DNA of 64,000 nt from Immersiella caudata. Its lineage: Eukaryota; Ascomycota; Sordariomycetes; Sordariales; Lasiosphaeriaceae. Of this stretch, positions 49,544 through 59,453 are shown in pieces. The notes under the pieces are model-generated. The model was not told the DNA's origin, did not search any database, and was given only the letters and a program-made list of their open reading frames with translations. The stretch is from NCBI GenBank assembly GCA_030512335.1, contig JAULSU010000007.1:3286001-3350000 (forward strand), in the 5' to 3' direction. Numbering within the stretch: position 1 is the stretch's first letter; every line of letters begins with the position of its first letter. Position numbers and translations under genes: made by a program.

Positions 49544-50617
49544 TCACACGGGCGACCTGGGAACTTCTCCTGGATGCGCGGCGTCCTGCCCCGGATTCGC
49601 CTCCTCATAGTGAAAATACTTGACGACCGCATAAAACCCTGTGGCGAGCAGCGATCCCAGGAACGGGCCGAGCCAGTAGATCCAATGATACCCCGGAAAC
49701 TGTCTGGCCGCAACCGCACACCCCAGACTCCTCGCCGGGTTGAGCGAGCCACCGGTGTATCCCGTTCCTATCATCAGTTAGCAACCCATCCATTTCTCCG
49801 ACCCCAGGCTCTGGGAATGCAAGGGCAAACCTCACCAGCAATCATAGCAACAAACAACGCCAACCCAATCCCCACGGGCGCCAAAAACGTGTCCTTGGAC
49901 TTCTCAATCGCCAGCATCAACACCACAAACACCAACAAGGCCGTAAACAACATCTCCATAAACAACCCCTGCACCACCGACGTCCCGCCCCCCAGCACCG
50001 AATTCGCCTCGGCGATGGGAACGGGGAACATCGCCTCGACGAGTCCGCCGGCACACAGACTCGCGAGGAGCTGCGCGGGGATGAATAGGACGCCGCGGAT
50101 CCAAGGGAGTTTGTTGGAGAGGACCAGGCCGAAGGTCACGGCGGGGTTGAAGAGGCCGCCCGAGATGCGGTAAAAGGCCCAGACGGTTACGAGGAGGGAC
50201 AAGGAGTAGGCGAGGGAGATGAAGAGGATGGTGTCGCTGCGGAGACCGCTGGTTCCGCTGTCGGGGGCGAGGGTTGGGGCGCGGCTGGCGGCGGTTACGT
50301 CTGTGATGGTGTTAGCTATATGTTTATTATCTTTGCTAGGATGTTCCTAGATATCGAGGAGGGGGAGGGGGGTGGAGGGGGGATGAGATCATCTCGTGTG
50401 TTTCGTCTTCTGCATGTATGCCCGGAATAGGGGGCTGGGGTAAAAGGGGGTGGAAAAGGGGGGTATTGGACATACTGCCGGCGTAGGCGAAGAAGAGGAA
50501 GAGGAACGTCCCGACGAATTCGCCGACGGTCGCGACAAGGTGGGATTCCATGGGCGATAACGAAACGCGCCGGCGGCGGGGAAGGCGATCTATTTTGGAG
50601 GGATGTTTTGAGTCCAT
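49544..50617 (-). CDS. Aquaporin / MIP-family channel
   Basis: Three exons (50617-50476, 50300-49836, 49767-49544) give 276 residues. Six membrane helices are visible. Both half-helix signature motifs are intact: GLFNPAVTFG (first NPA) and, after intron 2, SLNPARSLG (second NPA, with the selectivity-filter Arg). Helix 1 is ATVGEFVGTFLFLFFAYAGS. The N-terminus is short and basic (KIDRLPRRRRVSLSP), and the C-terminus is hydrophilic and about 30 residues long. The short loop after the second NPA and GGSLNPAR fit classical water-selective aquaporins rather than glycerol facilitators (NPA/NPA with GTG-Y-T-GGS before), but permeability should be regarded as inferred. Intron positions lie after helix 1 and just before the second NPA. 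The first intron is unusually long (175 bp). Confidence 0.93.
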
Positions 50618-51479
50618 GTTCTCAAATCAGGGGGCTATTTGGGATGTCTGCGACGATTTGAGACGAGTTGAGATTGAAGGTCTAGAGGGGGTTTATGAAG
50701 GTTATCACCGGACTAAACCCCCGGCGATGGCGTCCCCCTCAAATGGGAGAATGCTGGCCATGCGGTGCGACGAGCGCTGATCGGCTTGTCAAGTCGACAC
50801 TTGAGATGGATTGGGCATCCCGGGTCTGCCGACCGACCCGACTGGTCGCGATCGACATATCAGATGGTGGTTGGCGACGCCCAAATGTGGAAGAGGGGAG
50901 CATGGTGATGTCACTAGCCCTCAGCCCACTGCTAGCGCCCACTGTGTTAGTGGCGGGTTGCATGCCGCCCAAATGCCGGACGTGCATTGCAGATCTTGCG
51001 ATTACCTCGCGCCGCATTTGCTCTCCACAATTTTGTGAAATAAACTTACGGAGAACGGCTGCTCCAACAGCGATCATGTTCGTCCACAACCCATACAAGC
51101 TGACCGCAGGTTTTGCCATGATGCTAGTGTCTCGGAACTCGGAGACTAAAAGTCTTGTCAAGGTCTTGCCATCGAAGCTGAAGAGGGGAATCACGGTAAT
51201 TTCAGTCTGCAGGGAGCAGAAAGCTAGCAGTGCATCAATCATCATGACATAGAGTTCTGTCTCAGCGGGAATCGAAGACCCACAAAACCAAAGCTACCCC
51301 TGAAACCAATCATCGCCGTCCCGATCATCGCCGTCTAACCCAACCCAAACGCCAGCCAATCATCTTTTCCAGTTGTCTTATACAATCTTTCATCAAAGTC
51401 AACCGCCCTCTATCCACAAGTGCTACACAGATGAAAGTTCATCAAGTTGTCAACCCCCTATCCTACACCCGTCTATCCA
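50618..51479. other. Intergenic between aquaporin and HET genes
   Basis: The 185-codon and antisense 168-codon frames at 50695-51252 overlap one another and have no domain. A hydrophobic minus-strand pattern is not convincing. A C/A-rich stretch marks the 3' end of the HET gene. Confidence 0.45.
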
Positions 51480-52934
51480 TCAAACCCTCAACACCACCCT
51501 AGCCCTCCCAAATCTCCCCCCTATCCTCCTCGCCGCACTCTCCTGTCTCCCATGCAATCTCTCCAACCACCCCTTCTCTCCCCTCCCACTCTCCCCTCTC
51601 GCATCCCAACAATCCAACCCCCTCTGAATCTCCCCCAGCGACACCACCCCTCCAACCCTCCACCCCGCCCCAACCACAACAGCTACTTCTGCTAGCCACT
51701 CCTCCAACCTCAACTCCTTCACCACCTTCTTCAACATCCTCCTCCCCTCCTCCTCATCCATCCCAAAAACCTCCCCCACCAACTTATAATACCCCCCAAT
51801 CCACCCCCCATTCACCCCCTCGTATTCCCCCGTAATCATGTCGCTTTCCACCTCCCTGGCCACCTCCCCCAATCCCACCTTTAGACTCTGATAAAACGCA
51901 AAGTCCACCCCCTTTTCATAGTCCGCCCTGATGAGTTTTCTGCTCTTAGCACTCAGCAGCCCAAGGAAACCATAGAGTTTATCTCTTGGGTCGGAGCATT
52001 CCAAGTGTCCGTAGTGGGTGAATATCTCTTGTAGTGTATCCGGGACGGGGGATTGATACTCGTGGATTTTGTAATAGGGTGTGTCGGAGAGGGTTTTGAC
52101 CATCTCGGAGAGGGGAAGGATGGTAGTTCCCATGTGTAGCGGGTCGTGACGGGGGAGGGGGAGGGCGCGTAGGCGGTGGGTGGTTAGACGTTCCGCGGGG
52201 GAACCCGCCCGGGTGCGGGAGGGATGGGGGGAGGAGAAGTGGCGGAGGGGGAAGGAGGAGGGGCCGCAGCGGATGGTGGCGGTGGGAGCGAAGAGGAGCT
52301 CTTGGAGGACCCAGAGGCGGGTCCAATAGGGGTGGTTGCTTAGGTAGTTGTGAGCGGAGAGTTGAGATGGCGTCCAGGAGGTTGGCGGGAGGGTTGGGGA
52401 GATGGAGGCGAGGGACTGGATGGAGGGGAGGAGGGAGGGGGGAGGAAGACCGAGCCAGGCGATGACCGAGGTGGAGCGGCGGTAGATTTGGGTCATGAGT
52501 TGGACTTGGGACTGGCGTTCTTGAGAGTCGAATTGGTTGATGCAGAGGGCGTCGATGAAGACGAGGTGGTGGGGTTGTTGGGTGTGGATGGGGATGAGGG
52601 CTTGGTCATCGCTGAAGGGGTTGCTGTTGAGGAAGTCGAAGAGGTTTTTGCGGACTAAGAAGGGCTGGTTGTTGATTTTGACGGTGTGGAGGTCTGCGGA
52701 TGTTGAGATGCGTCCCCATGTGTAGGAGAGGGCCTTGTATCGGATGTCTGATAACCTGTCCAAGTGTACAATCTCGAATGCAAAGTCGAGCTCCCCTGCT
52801 GAGGCCTTTGGTGATGGTCGCAGTAGTCGAATGTGAGTTTTCGGGTCAATGGGAGGATACGTGAACCCGCTTTCGAGGTTCAGCGCCCTATCCAGGTCCG
52901 TGTTGGTCGTTTGGTGTCCCTGTGGTGGAATCAT
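51480..52934 (-). CDS. HET-domain heterokaryon-incompatibility-type protein
   Basis: Intronless, 484 residues. The N-terminal HET domain (about 60-230) shows its landmark blocks in order: YKALSYTWG, the VRKNLFDFL helix, LVFIDALCINQFDSQERQSQ, QIYRRSTSVIAWLG, and YWTRLWVLQELLFA. A later block, LECSDPRDKLYGFLGLL, precedes YEKGVDFAFYQ, as usual for fungal HET proteins. The C-terminal region (about 380-484) is variable and rich in Gly/Glu/Arg, with no NLR or other named domain attached. HET proteins trigger programmed cell death when incompatible strains fuse. Which partner this one recognises is unknown. Composition shifts from C-rich to G-rich codons along the gene, as seen in neighbouring accessory genes. 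No disruption found. Confidence 0.9.
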   Translation of the reverse strand: MIPPQGHQTTNTDLDRALNLESGFTYPPIDPKTHIRLLRPSPKASAGELDFAFEIVHLDRLSDIRYKALSYTWGRISTSADLHTVKINNQPFLVRKNLFDFLNSNPFSDDQALIPIHTQQPHHLVFIDALCINQFDSQERQSQVQLMTQIYRRSTSVIAWLGLPPPSLLPSIQSLASISPTLPPTSWTPSQLSAHNYLSNHPYWTRLWVLQELLFAPTATIRCGPSSFPLRHFSSPHPSRTRAGSPAERLTTHRLRALPLPRHDPLHMGTTILPLSEMVKTLSDTPYYKIHEYQSPVPDTLQEIFTHYGHLECSDPRDKLYGFLGLLSAKSRKLIRADYEKGVDFAFYQSLKVGLGEVAREVESDMITGEYEGVNGGWIGGYYKLVGEVFGMDEEEGRRMLKKVVKELRLEEWLAEVAVVVGAGWRVGGVVSLGEIQRGLDCWDARGESGRGEKGWLERLHGRQESAARRIGGRFGRARVVLRV

Positions 52935-53244
52935 TGTGATGTCGCGAATCGGTGAATTGACAAAACATTCCGATCAAGCACATGGGACGAACAGAGGGAG
53001 TATTTCATTCTTTGCCGAGTTGGGAATTCGTGATGGTTTGTGGCTGAGTAAGGCGTGCGTGAGTTTTGTTGATGGCCAGTCACTCTGCCTGCACTGCCCC
53101 CAAAAACTTCTCCCAACGCGTGGAAGAGGGGGGTCGCTCCACATCGCCATTGGAACCGAAATCCTGCGCCAAGAAGCTGCCTTGGGCCGTCAACCAACTC
53201 GAGGCATTCTCCCTCTTCACTCTGACATTTCCACTGCCACCTGC
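52935..53244. other. Intergenic
   Basis: Upstream of the HET gene; no gene supported. Confidence 0.45.
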
Positions 53245-54430
53245 TCAATCAATCGTCCCGCGTTGGGTTCCAACTCCCTTCAGGACCAATTGTGTCACCT
53301 CAGCGCCACACAGCCGCTCCGGCCAAAGCCGCGTTGCCAAGCATGCCGTAAACCCAACTGTCAACGTCACCCTTCCCGGAAGCCAACTCAGATCCGCCTC
53401 GGGTATCGGCGCCGGGTCTTGGTCCAAAAATCGGGTCACTCTTTGTGCTACCCAAACCGCGTTCTCATCCGCTAGAGATATAACTATCAGCATTTCGATC
53501 CACACTTGAGGCCTCGTTACTACCTCAGGATACAGCTACTCACCAAGTCAATGCCCAGCTTGCGGAACAACATCGCCTGCCTCGCAATGTCAGCGAAACC
53601 CTCATTCACTACCGGGCCTATACAGGCCTCACCACCAAGCGCCAAAGCCAGCATGCTCAATGGCCACTCCGCCGCAATGCCCTTGAATAGCGCCGCATCG
53701 GCAGTAACGGTCTTAACATCAAACGGCCCAAGCATACCGCGCAGGAACCCCGGTTTCGATATCGCGCTCGTATACCGGTTGATCAGGTCCTCGCTGAATG
53801 CCTCGGTGCCGGAGTAGCTCGAGTGGAAGAAATACCACAGGAGTATCTCCTTTCCGCGTCTGCGGATTGAAGAACTCGGCTGCGTCGGGTGTGCTGAAGA
53901 AGGCGATCTGCCAGTTGGCGTATAGATCCCAGTATGCCGCTGGTGCGGCGGCGCTTTCGTACCCAAAGCCAGGGGGGAGGTATTCAGAGAGGCCTAGGCG
54001 CTTGACGAGAGAGGGGTGTTCGACTGCGAGAGCGGTCGCGAAGCCTGCGCCTTTGTCGTGCGAGAAGACAGGTGTAGGTCTCAGTGATATTGAGGAAGTC
54101 GAGGACGCCTTTGAGATCGGCGGCTCCAGCAGCTGCGGTATAGTCACCGTCAGGGGGGGATGGAGGAGTCGCCGGAGCCGCGGTTGTCGGGTGCAATGAC
54201 GGTGAACTTCTCGGCGAGTATGGGACCGACGATGCGCCAGGTCAGACTGTGCTGGGGGTTTCCGTGGATGAGGAGAAGGGGCGAACCGCTGCCGGCGTGG
54301 CGGAAGTGGATGAGGAGAAGGGGCGAACCGCTGCCGGCGTGGCGGAAGTGGATGAGTTGGTGAGGGAGATGGAGGGCGCAACGAGTGTAGCGACCACGAG
54401 ATCGAGAGTCTTTCAGATCTGCGCTGTGGC
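53245..54430 (-). pseudogene. Decayed epoxide-hydrolase-like alpha/beta hydrolase
   Basis: The minus strand carries PLLLIHGNPQHSLTWRIVGP (the HGxP oxyanion motif), APDNRGSGDSS, KGVLDFLNITET, FSHDKGAGFATALAVEHP (Asp nucleophile in SHDKG), LPPGFGYESAAAPAAYWDLY, FFSTPDAAEFF, and a C-terminal LADENAVWVAQRVTRFL, the usual end of epoxide-hydrolase-type enzymes. In the family an Asp attacks the epoxide or haloalkane carbon. The gene is broken: a frame change lies between NITET and VFSHDKG, another between FNPQTRKG and KEILLWYFFHSS, and the last intron (GTGAGT...TCTCTAG) joins out of frame. The N-terminus includes an exact in-frame 42-bp duplication (54264-54356), which gives LLLIHFRHAGSGSP-type repeats. 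It is a pseudogene or an error-rich assembly segment. Confidence 0.7.
54264..54356. repeat. 42-bp exact tandem duplication (2.2 copies)
   Basis: Two identical 42-bp units starting GTGGATGAGGAGAAGGGGCG at 54264 and 54306, followed by GTGGATGAG. In the antisense hydrolase it duplicates 14 residues without frame change just before the HGNP motif. Confidence 0.9.
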
Positions 54431-55217
54431 GAAGGCGAAGGGCTCGATACTGGTTCCAAGGAGAAGTTCAGTATGGAAAGTCCCCTTGTTTCATGCCCAG
54501 AACCACATCCTCTTGTGTGCGCTCGCGCGCTGGGCCAAGACATCGGGACCCGGACCATCATTTGCCATCTGCAGGCAAGTATCAGCCTGGCGTCAGCCAT
54601 CTCCCCGAGGTGCTCTCAATGTCACCTCGGCAATGCGGTCAACGTAGGTACCTTTAGCGTCAGGAATGGATGCGATCGTTACCCAGGCTGCGGTTTGTGG
54701 CATGTTTCCGGTTCCTGCTTGTACAGCAGCAGCGGCTCAACAGTGCCAAGGCCGTTCTGACGTTGCGGTCAACCTTTTCGGTGCTCTCTCGAACGCCAGG
54801 GTTCAACTCCAACCTTGGCTGTTTATGATGGCTGGACTTTGGGGCTGCTGCAGCTGCTGCAGTTTTTTTTTTTTTTTTTGGTTTTTTTTTGGTTCGCTCT
54901 TTTGAGGTGCTCCCCAGGAAAGGAAAGGAAAGAATGCCTAGTTATTCTAGACTGGTATGGCTGTTCAATATTCTGGTGGCTTGGGACCCGGTGTCACAGT
55001 GAAAGCACGCAATGAACAGTCTCTGGTGGCAATGTTTTGGTTGAGAAGGAAAATCCTGCAGCCGGCTTCCTGACGAACCTTCCACCAGCTGCCCCACATT
55101 CAAGTCCACTCAGCGGCTCGCTCCTTCCTCACTCGTACTGAAAGAAAACAAGAACAAACAAAGAATTTGCTGACGTCTGTAAAATCCACAACACTCCATT
55201 CTTCCACCTGTCACCTC
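54431..55217. other. Intergenic with poly-T runs
   Basis: Contains T-runs at about 54861-54890 and no supported gene. Confidence 0.5.
54861..54890. repeat. Poly-T / TTTGG low-complexity run
   Basis: An uninterrupted T-run followed by GG and a second T-run. It might be a retroelement poly-A tail on the other strand, but no element body is seen next to it. Confidence 0.7.
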
Positions 55218-56776
55218 CTACTCCTTATCCTCATCATTCGGCTCCTTCCTCTCCGAATCATCATTCTGCGGCGTATTCTCCATTGGATAATACTTCGCAA
55301 CCCACAACTCCGCCAACATCCCCTTCGTAATATCCGTCAAGTAATAATTCAGCGGCACCCCCGACTCAGCCTCGGCCACCTTGGCCACATAATCCTCCAG
55401 CGCCGTCATCAGCGAGTTGACATCCAGCACCTTGTTCTGCGCCGCGTCGATATCGCCCAGCGCCGAAAGCGAAGCCTTGATGTCGTTCGCCTTGAGCGAG
55501 ATCATCTTCTTGCCGAGCCGCGCCGATTCGGCTGCCTCGCCCATGGTTGATTGTCCTGCGGCGGTGGCGTTTTGGATGCTGGCGATGGCTTCCATGCTGG
55601 ACTTAGGGTCGAACTCGGCCCATTGCTTGACGCCCATGGCGACGTTGTTGGAGACGATGGAGGGGATGATGCCCATGGAGAGGAGGGTGACGTGGGACGT
55701 GACGTTTTGGGTGCTGAGGAGACTCTTGATCTCGTCGCCGAAGGTCTCGTTGAGACCGAAGCCGCCGGAAGAGTCTTCGAACCAGAGGCCGGTGTTGATC
55801 TTTGTCTGCAGGGTCTTGGCTTCGGCGGAGAGGTTTTGGGTGACTTGGTCGTCCTTGGTGTTGACTATGTGGACCATTCCGACGAAGCTGGAGCCGTACG
55901 TCGTTCCGGATAGGATGCTGTACCGCTTGGCCGTGTCGGGGTCTATTTCTTCCTCGATGAGAGCCTTCATGCCGCTCAGGCTGTTGGGGTTGATCCTGTC
56001 CTTGGGATCCTTGAAGATGCGGTTCCAGGCCCGGATGCCCTTGTCGACGTTGAGGATCATGGGCGCGAGCACTGAAGCGTTCTTGTGGGTGCAGGACACG
56101 GAGATGACGAGGGTGCCCGTGATGTTGTGCTTGGTGAACTGACGGGCTGTCTGGCTCTGGGCTGCGTCGGTGACCTGCTGCTGGGCTTTGAAGCCGAATA
56201 TCCGAGTGGAGCTGGCCACAAAGTTGGCAACGTCCTTTGCATGGGCTTCGCCGGTTTGGTCGTTCTTCTCGACGCCGAGGAATTGGACGTCCATGTTCAT
56301 GGAGTCGGTCGCCAGTGGCATGGATTTGATCTCGGTCTTCATGTAGTCAATGGGGCTCTCTGCCTGGGAGTGGACGGTCTGGATAGACGCTCGCTTGGGA
56401 CGAATGTTGATCTCTGCTGTGACCTTGGTGGTAGCAAAGGTCGTTGCCGCTAGGATGATTTCATCCTTCATGGTGGAAAGGGCGGTATCCAAGGGGGCTA
56501 TGGCATCTTTCATGTCTTCAGAATTGTAACCAAGGTTGAGGATCTCCGCTTTGGTCATATCTGGCATAACACCACGTCAAAAGACGAACTTTTAGGCATG
56601 AGAAGAGGCCATGACCCACCGAGACTGCGCTGCGTCGTGAGAAGAGCAGTTAGATGCGCTTGAGCTGCGTCGACCGTTGCCTGTTCTTTGGCAATGTCCT
56701 TGACGATCTTGAGAGCATCTTCTGTGATAATGTTGGCCAACACAAGGCTGGGATCGTAGGGGATCGATGACGGCAT
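55218..56776 (-). CDS. Protein of unknown function (499 aa), two exons
   Basis: Exons 56776-56620 and 56560-55218 join in frame (donor GTGGGT, acceptor GCCAG) to give 499 residues. The N-terminus, PSSIPYDPSLVLANIITED, has no signal peptide and is followed by helical segments (LKIVKDIAKEQATVDAAQAH). Conserved-looking blocks include SPIDYMKTEIKSMPLATDSM, HNITGTLVISVSCTHKNASV, ILNVDKGIRAWN, LSGTTYGSSFVGMVHIVN, FGLNETFGDEIKSLLSTQN, and GVPLNYYLTDITKGMLAELW near the end. The tail is acidic and Lys-rich. No named domain is known to me. The general style (large soluble helical/beta protein, no motif for catalysis) recalls the two large divergent genes at 19-26 kb, and a functional link is only a guess. 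Confidence 0.72.
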
Positions 56777-58061
56777 GGTCGAGGATTCTGGGTGCACGGC
56801 AGAAAGGAGATTCTTCGGCCCCCAGTTGACGCTGAGGTTGCCCGTTCACTTGATGAGTTTCAAACTGTCTCCTCTTTCTTTAGGATTAGAACGAAGAATC
56901 TTGCCCGACCATTTAATCCAGTCCTGCAGCTCCGTCTCTCGACGCCATCCCCCCCAAAGATACCTAGCCAGCCACAACCCCGAGGCTTTCGCACACTCAT
57001 CTAGATCTAGATAGTCACGGCAGAACCGGACTCCGTGAGCCATTTACTATTTTGATAGCGTGTTTTCTTGTCTCAGTCCTCTTCGGCTGTTGGAGGGCCC
57101 AGATAGTTAGTTCGGGCTCCAGACCCTCGGCCACGACGCCACGCAAACGAACCGATCACTTCGATCTATCTCGTGATGCATCTTCCCCTCTTTTTCCTTC
57201 GGCCTCGCGTCTAGCCGAGCGCAATCCGAGCTGAACTTTGCGACTTTTCTGCGATGGAAAGCAAATCTCAGCTCTAGTTGCAGACCGAGAGGCAAGGGGA
57301 GTGCGGAGACACCGAGCGCTTGAGTGCCCAGTGACCATCACTGGTTCTCGGTCACACGGTGACGGATCAAAAGAGGCTGGCTGCGATGCATATCATCCCT
57401 TTGAGCCGACTCATATAATCCCATCCGGGATAACCACATCGAAGTGGTTGCAACCATGATTGTCAAAAGTACCGCGTACGTCGAGATCGACAAGTCCCAA
57501 AGGGGGCAAGGTAGTCCAAAAGAGGCATGGACTTACCGCCAACATGCCCTCAAAAAGGCCTCTGTGCGTCAGAGGCTTTCCCAAGGGAGCAAAGGATCTA
57601 CGCTTTCGAAATCCAAGAGTCTAGAACGCGGCTCGAAGGGGGCTACTGATGCCCGTGCAAGTTACTGCCTAAGGCATGCGAGTGCTCCCTTCAGCGGAAA
57701 CAACACTGCCGTTCGCACTATCAGCTTGGCAATGCGTCTTTTTGGGATCTCTTGCTCTTGGTGCATTATCTTCACCTGAAATGGCAAGGCCCGAAAGTTT
57801 AGTGGCAGCTGAGCTCCTTCCTCGTCATGCCCTTCGGGCCCGGCGTCAGTCGGTACCTGGGTACCTCCAGCTGAGACTGTCACATAGGAAAGAGATACTT
57901 ATGAGTGTCGGAAGGGGCGACTGCCGAATCCGCTATATGTTAAGAATCACTTACGAACAAACACTTCTCTCGGCGAACACCTACCAGTCGCCCGCCTCAC
58001 AGCAGAGATCGCATGAGAGCCATCAGCCAACGCACACCCAACCCACAGAAACACTGCCAAA
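56777..58061. other. Intergenic upstream of the metallopeptidase gene
   Basis: About 1.3 kb, no supported gene. Short frames at 57444-57883 lack domains. Confidence 0.5.
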
Positions 58062-59225
58062 ATGCGCTCTTATCCTGTCCTAGCTTTCTTTGCGTTCGCA
58101 TCACCTACATTCCATGTCAACGGTCATCCGCTAATCGATGACATCGACCCCTACGCCGTGGACAAGCTCAAATATCTGGACAAGCTCCCGGAATGGAAGT
58201 CAGACGTCATGGAGAGACTCAACGTTGGTTTTGTGGACGCTTGGGAGCTCGCCAAATTTGCCATCCTGGAACTCGAAGACCGTGACCCGGACCATGACCC
58301 AAAGCATCCGAAGCCTCCCTCTCTGATCTTCAAGAAGTACTTTTTGCCGAATGACCACGACGCAGTGTTGGCTGTTTTCAAGTCCATCGTGACACCCAAC
58401 TACCGCGGCAATGACAGACTGAAGGAGGTTTATTTCTCCAACATTGACCCTGCTGGCGAGTGCGACATTCCCAGCCCCGATGGGGAGGTCAAGGCGGGAT
58501 CAGTCGGCATGTACACCACGCCCAATACGTTGCATGAAGAAGAGCGACCAAGCTTCATCCACGTCTGCCCGGATATTTGGACGCTAGGGTATCCCAAGAG
58601 CATTCACGACATCAAGTGCGAAGATACCTGTGAGGATCTCAAGCACAATAAATGCTGGCCGTCTGCGCGGATGGCGACGGTTGCAGAGGTCATTCTGCAC
58701 GAGCTTGTGTACGGTTCCTGTCCTTGAGCCCCTGTTCTGATTTTGACATTCCTTCCCAGACATCGGACCTCTTACACCAAGGAAAGGTTAGTACATTTAT
58801 CCACGGCTAGCCAGATCCCTAGCGACTAACTTGGAGTGCAGGCCCCAGGGCCTCCTCTTCCCCATCATCGATCAGGTGATGAAAGATCCCAAGGGTGGCA
58901 AAGACGAGCATGGCAACCCCAAGCAAGTCCAAGTGTACGGGACTTACTACACTCAACAGCTTTTGCATATCGAAAAGAACAAAGCGAGGTACAATGCCGA
59001 CAGCTACGCCATGTTTGCACGAGTAAGATATCCTCCTCTTTGCCGGCTGATTCTGAGTGGAAAGATGCTAAGGCAGCCTCGGGCCAACAGGATGCCTACT
59101 GGTCCTACCTCTGTCATTCCAAAAAGATCAACTACGGTAGTCCACCTCATTGGGAGACAAACATTCCCAACAAGCTGAAGCCGAAGCCACCGGCAATGCA
59201 GGTGCAGCTGGCTGGGGACTTGTGA
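58062..59225 (+). CDS. Secreted zinc metallopeptidase (gluzincin-like), HExxH split by an intron
   Basis: Four exons (58062-58708, 58760-58786, 58842-59022, 59091-59225) sum to 990 bp, 329 residues. Signal peptide MRSYPVLAFFAFASPTFHVNG. The zinc motif HELVH is created only by splicing: exon 1 ends ILHEL plus GT, and the 27-bp exon 2 begins with A CAT CGG, giving V-H-R. The following THR-like segment, RTSYTKERPQG, continues into LLFPIIDQVM. Then come VYGTYYTQQLLHIEK and NADSYAMFAR, a region that in related fungal metallopeptidases (M35/lysine-specific-like) supplies the third zinc ligand or supports it. Four Cys in the pre-motif region (SPDGE...CEDTCEDLKHNKC) could form disulphides. The role is probably extracellular protein digestion. 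The very short exon means gene finders may miss it. Confidence 0.82.
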
Positions 59226-59453
59226 AGGATGCAGTGAATTAACTTCTTGGGGATACGATGATGGCGGGGTTTTTGGTTCCGGGTTTCAGGACAAGGGAAC
59301 ATCAAGTCACTCATTTTTGCTAGTTCCAGCCATTGTTTTGATCACAAAGAGGCTGGAATTGAAACATCAATATTTCAATAGCAGTCTGCTTGACATGTAC
59401 ACTTGCTCAGAAACAGATTGCGACTAATTTACCCCTGTCCCCCTTCCGCCTGT

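Noticed and set aside
51240..51300. T-arm-like sequence (GGGTCTTCGATTCCCGC on the minus strand), possible tRNA
   Set aside because: No acceptor stem, anticodon arm or D-loop can be paired around it.
54861..54890. Poly-T run as a LINE/SINE tail
   Set aside because: No element body, promoter boxes or target-site duplication beside it.
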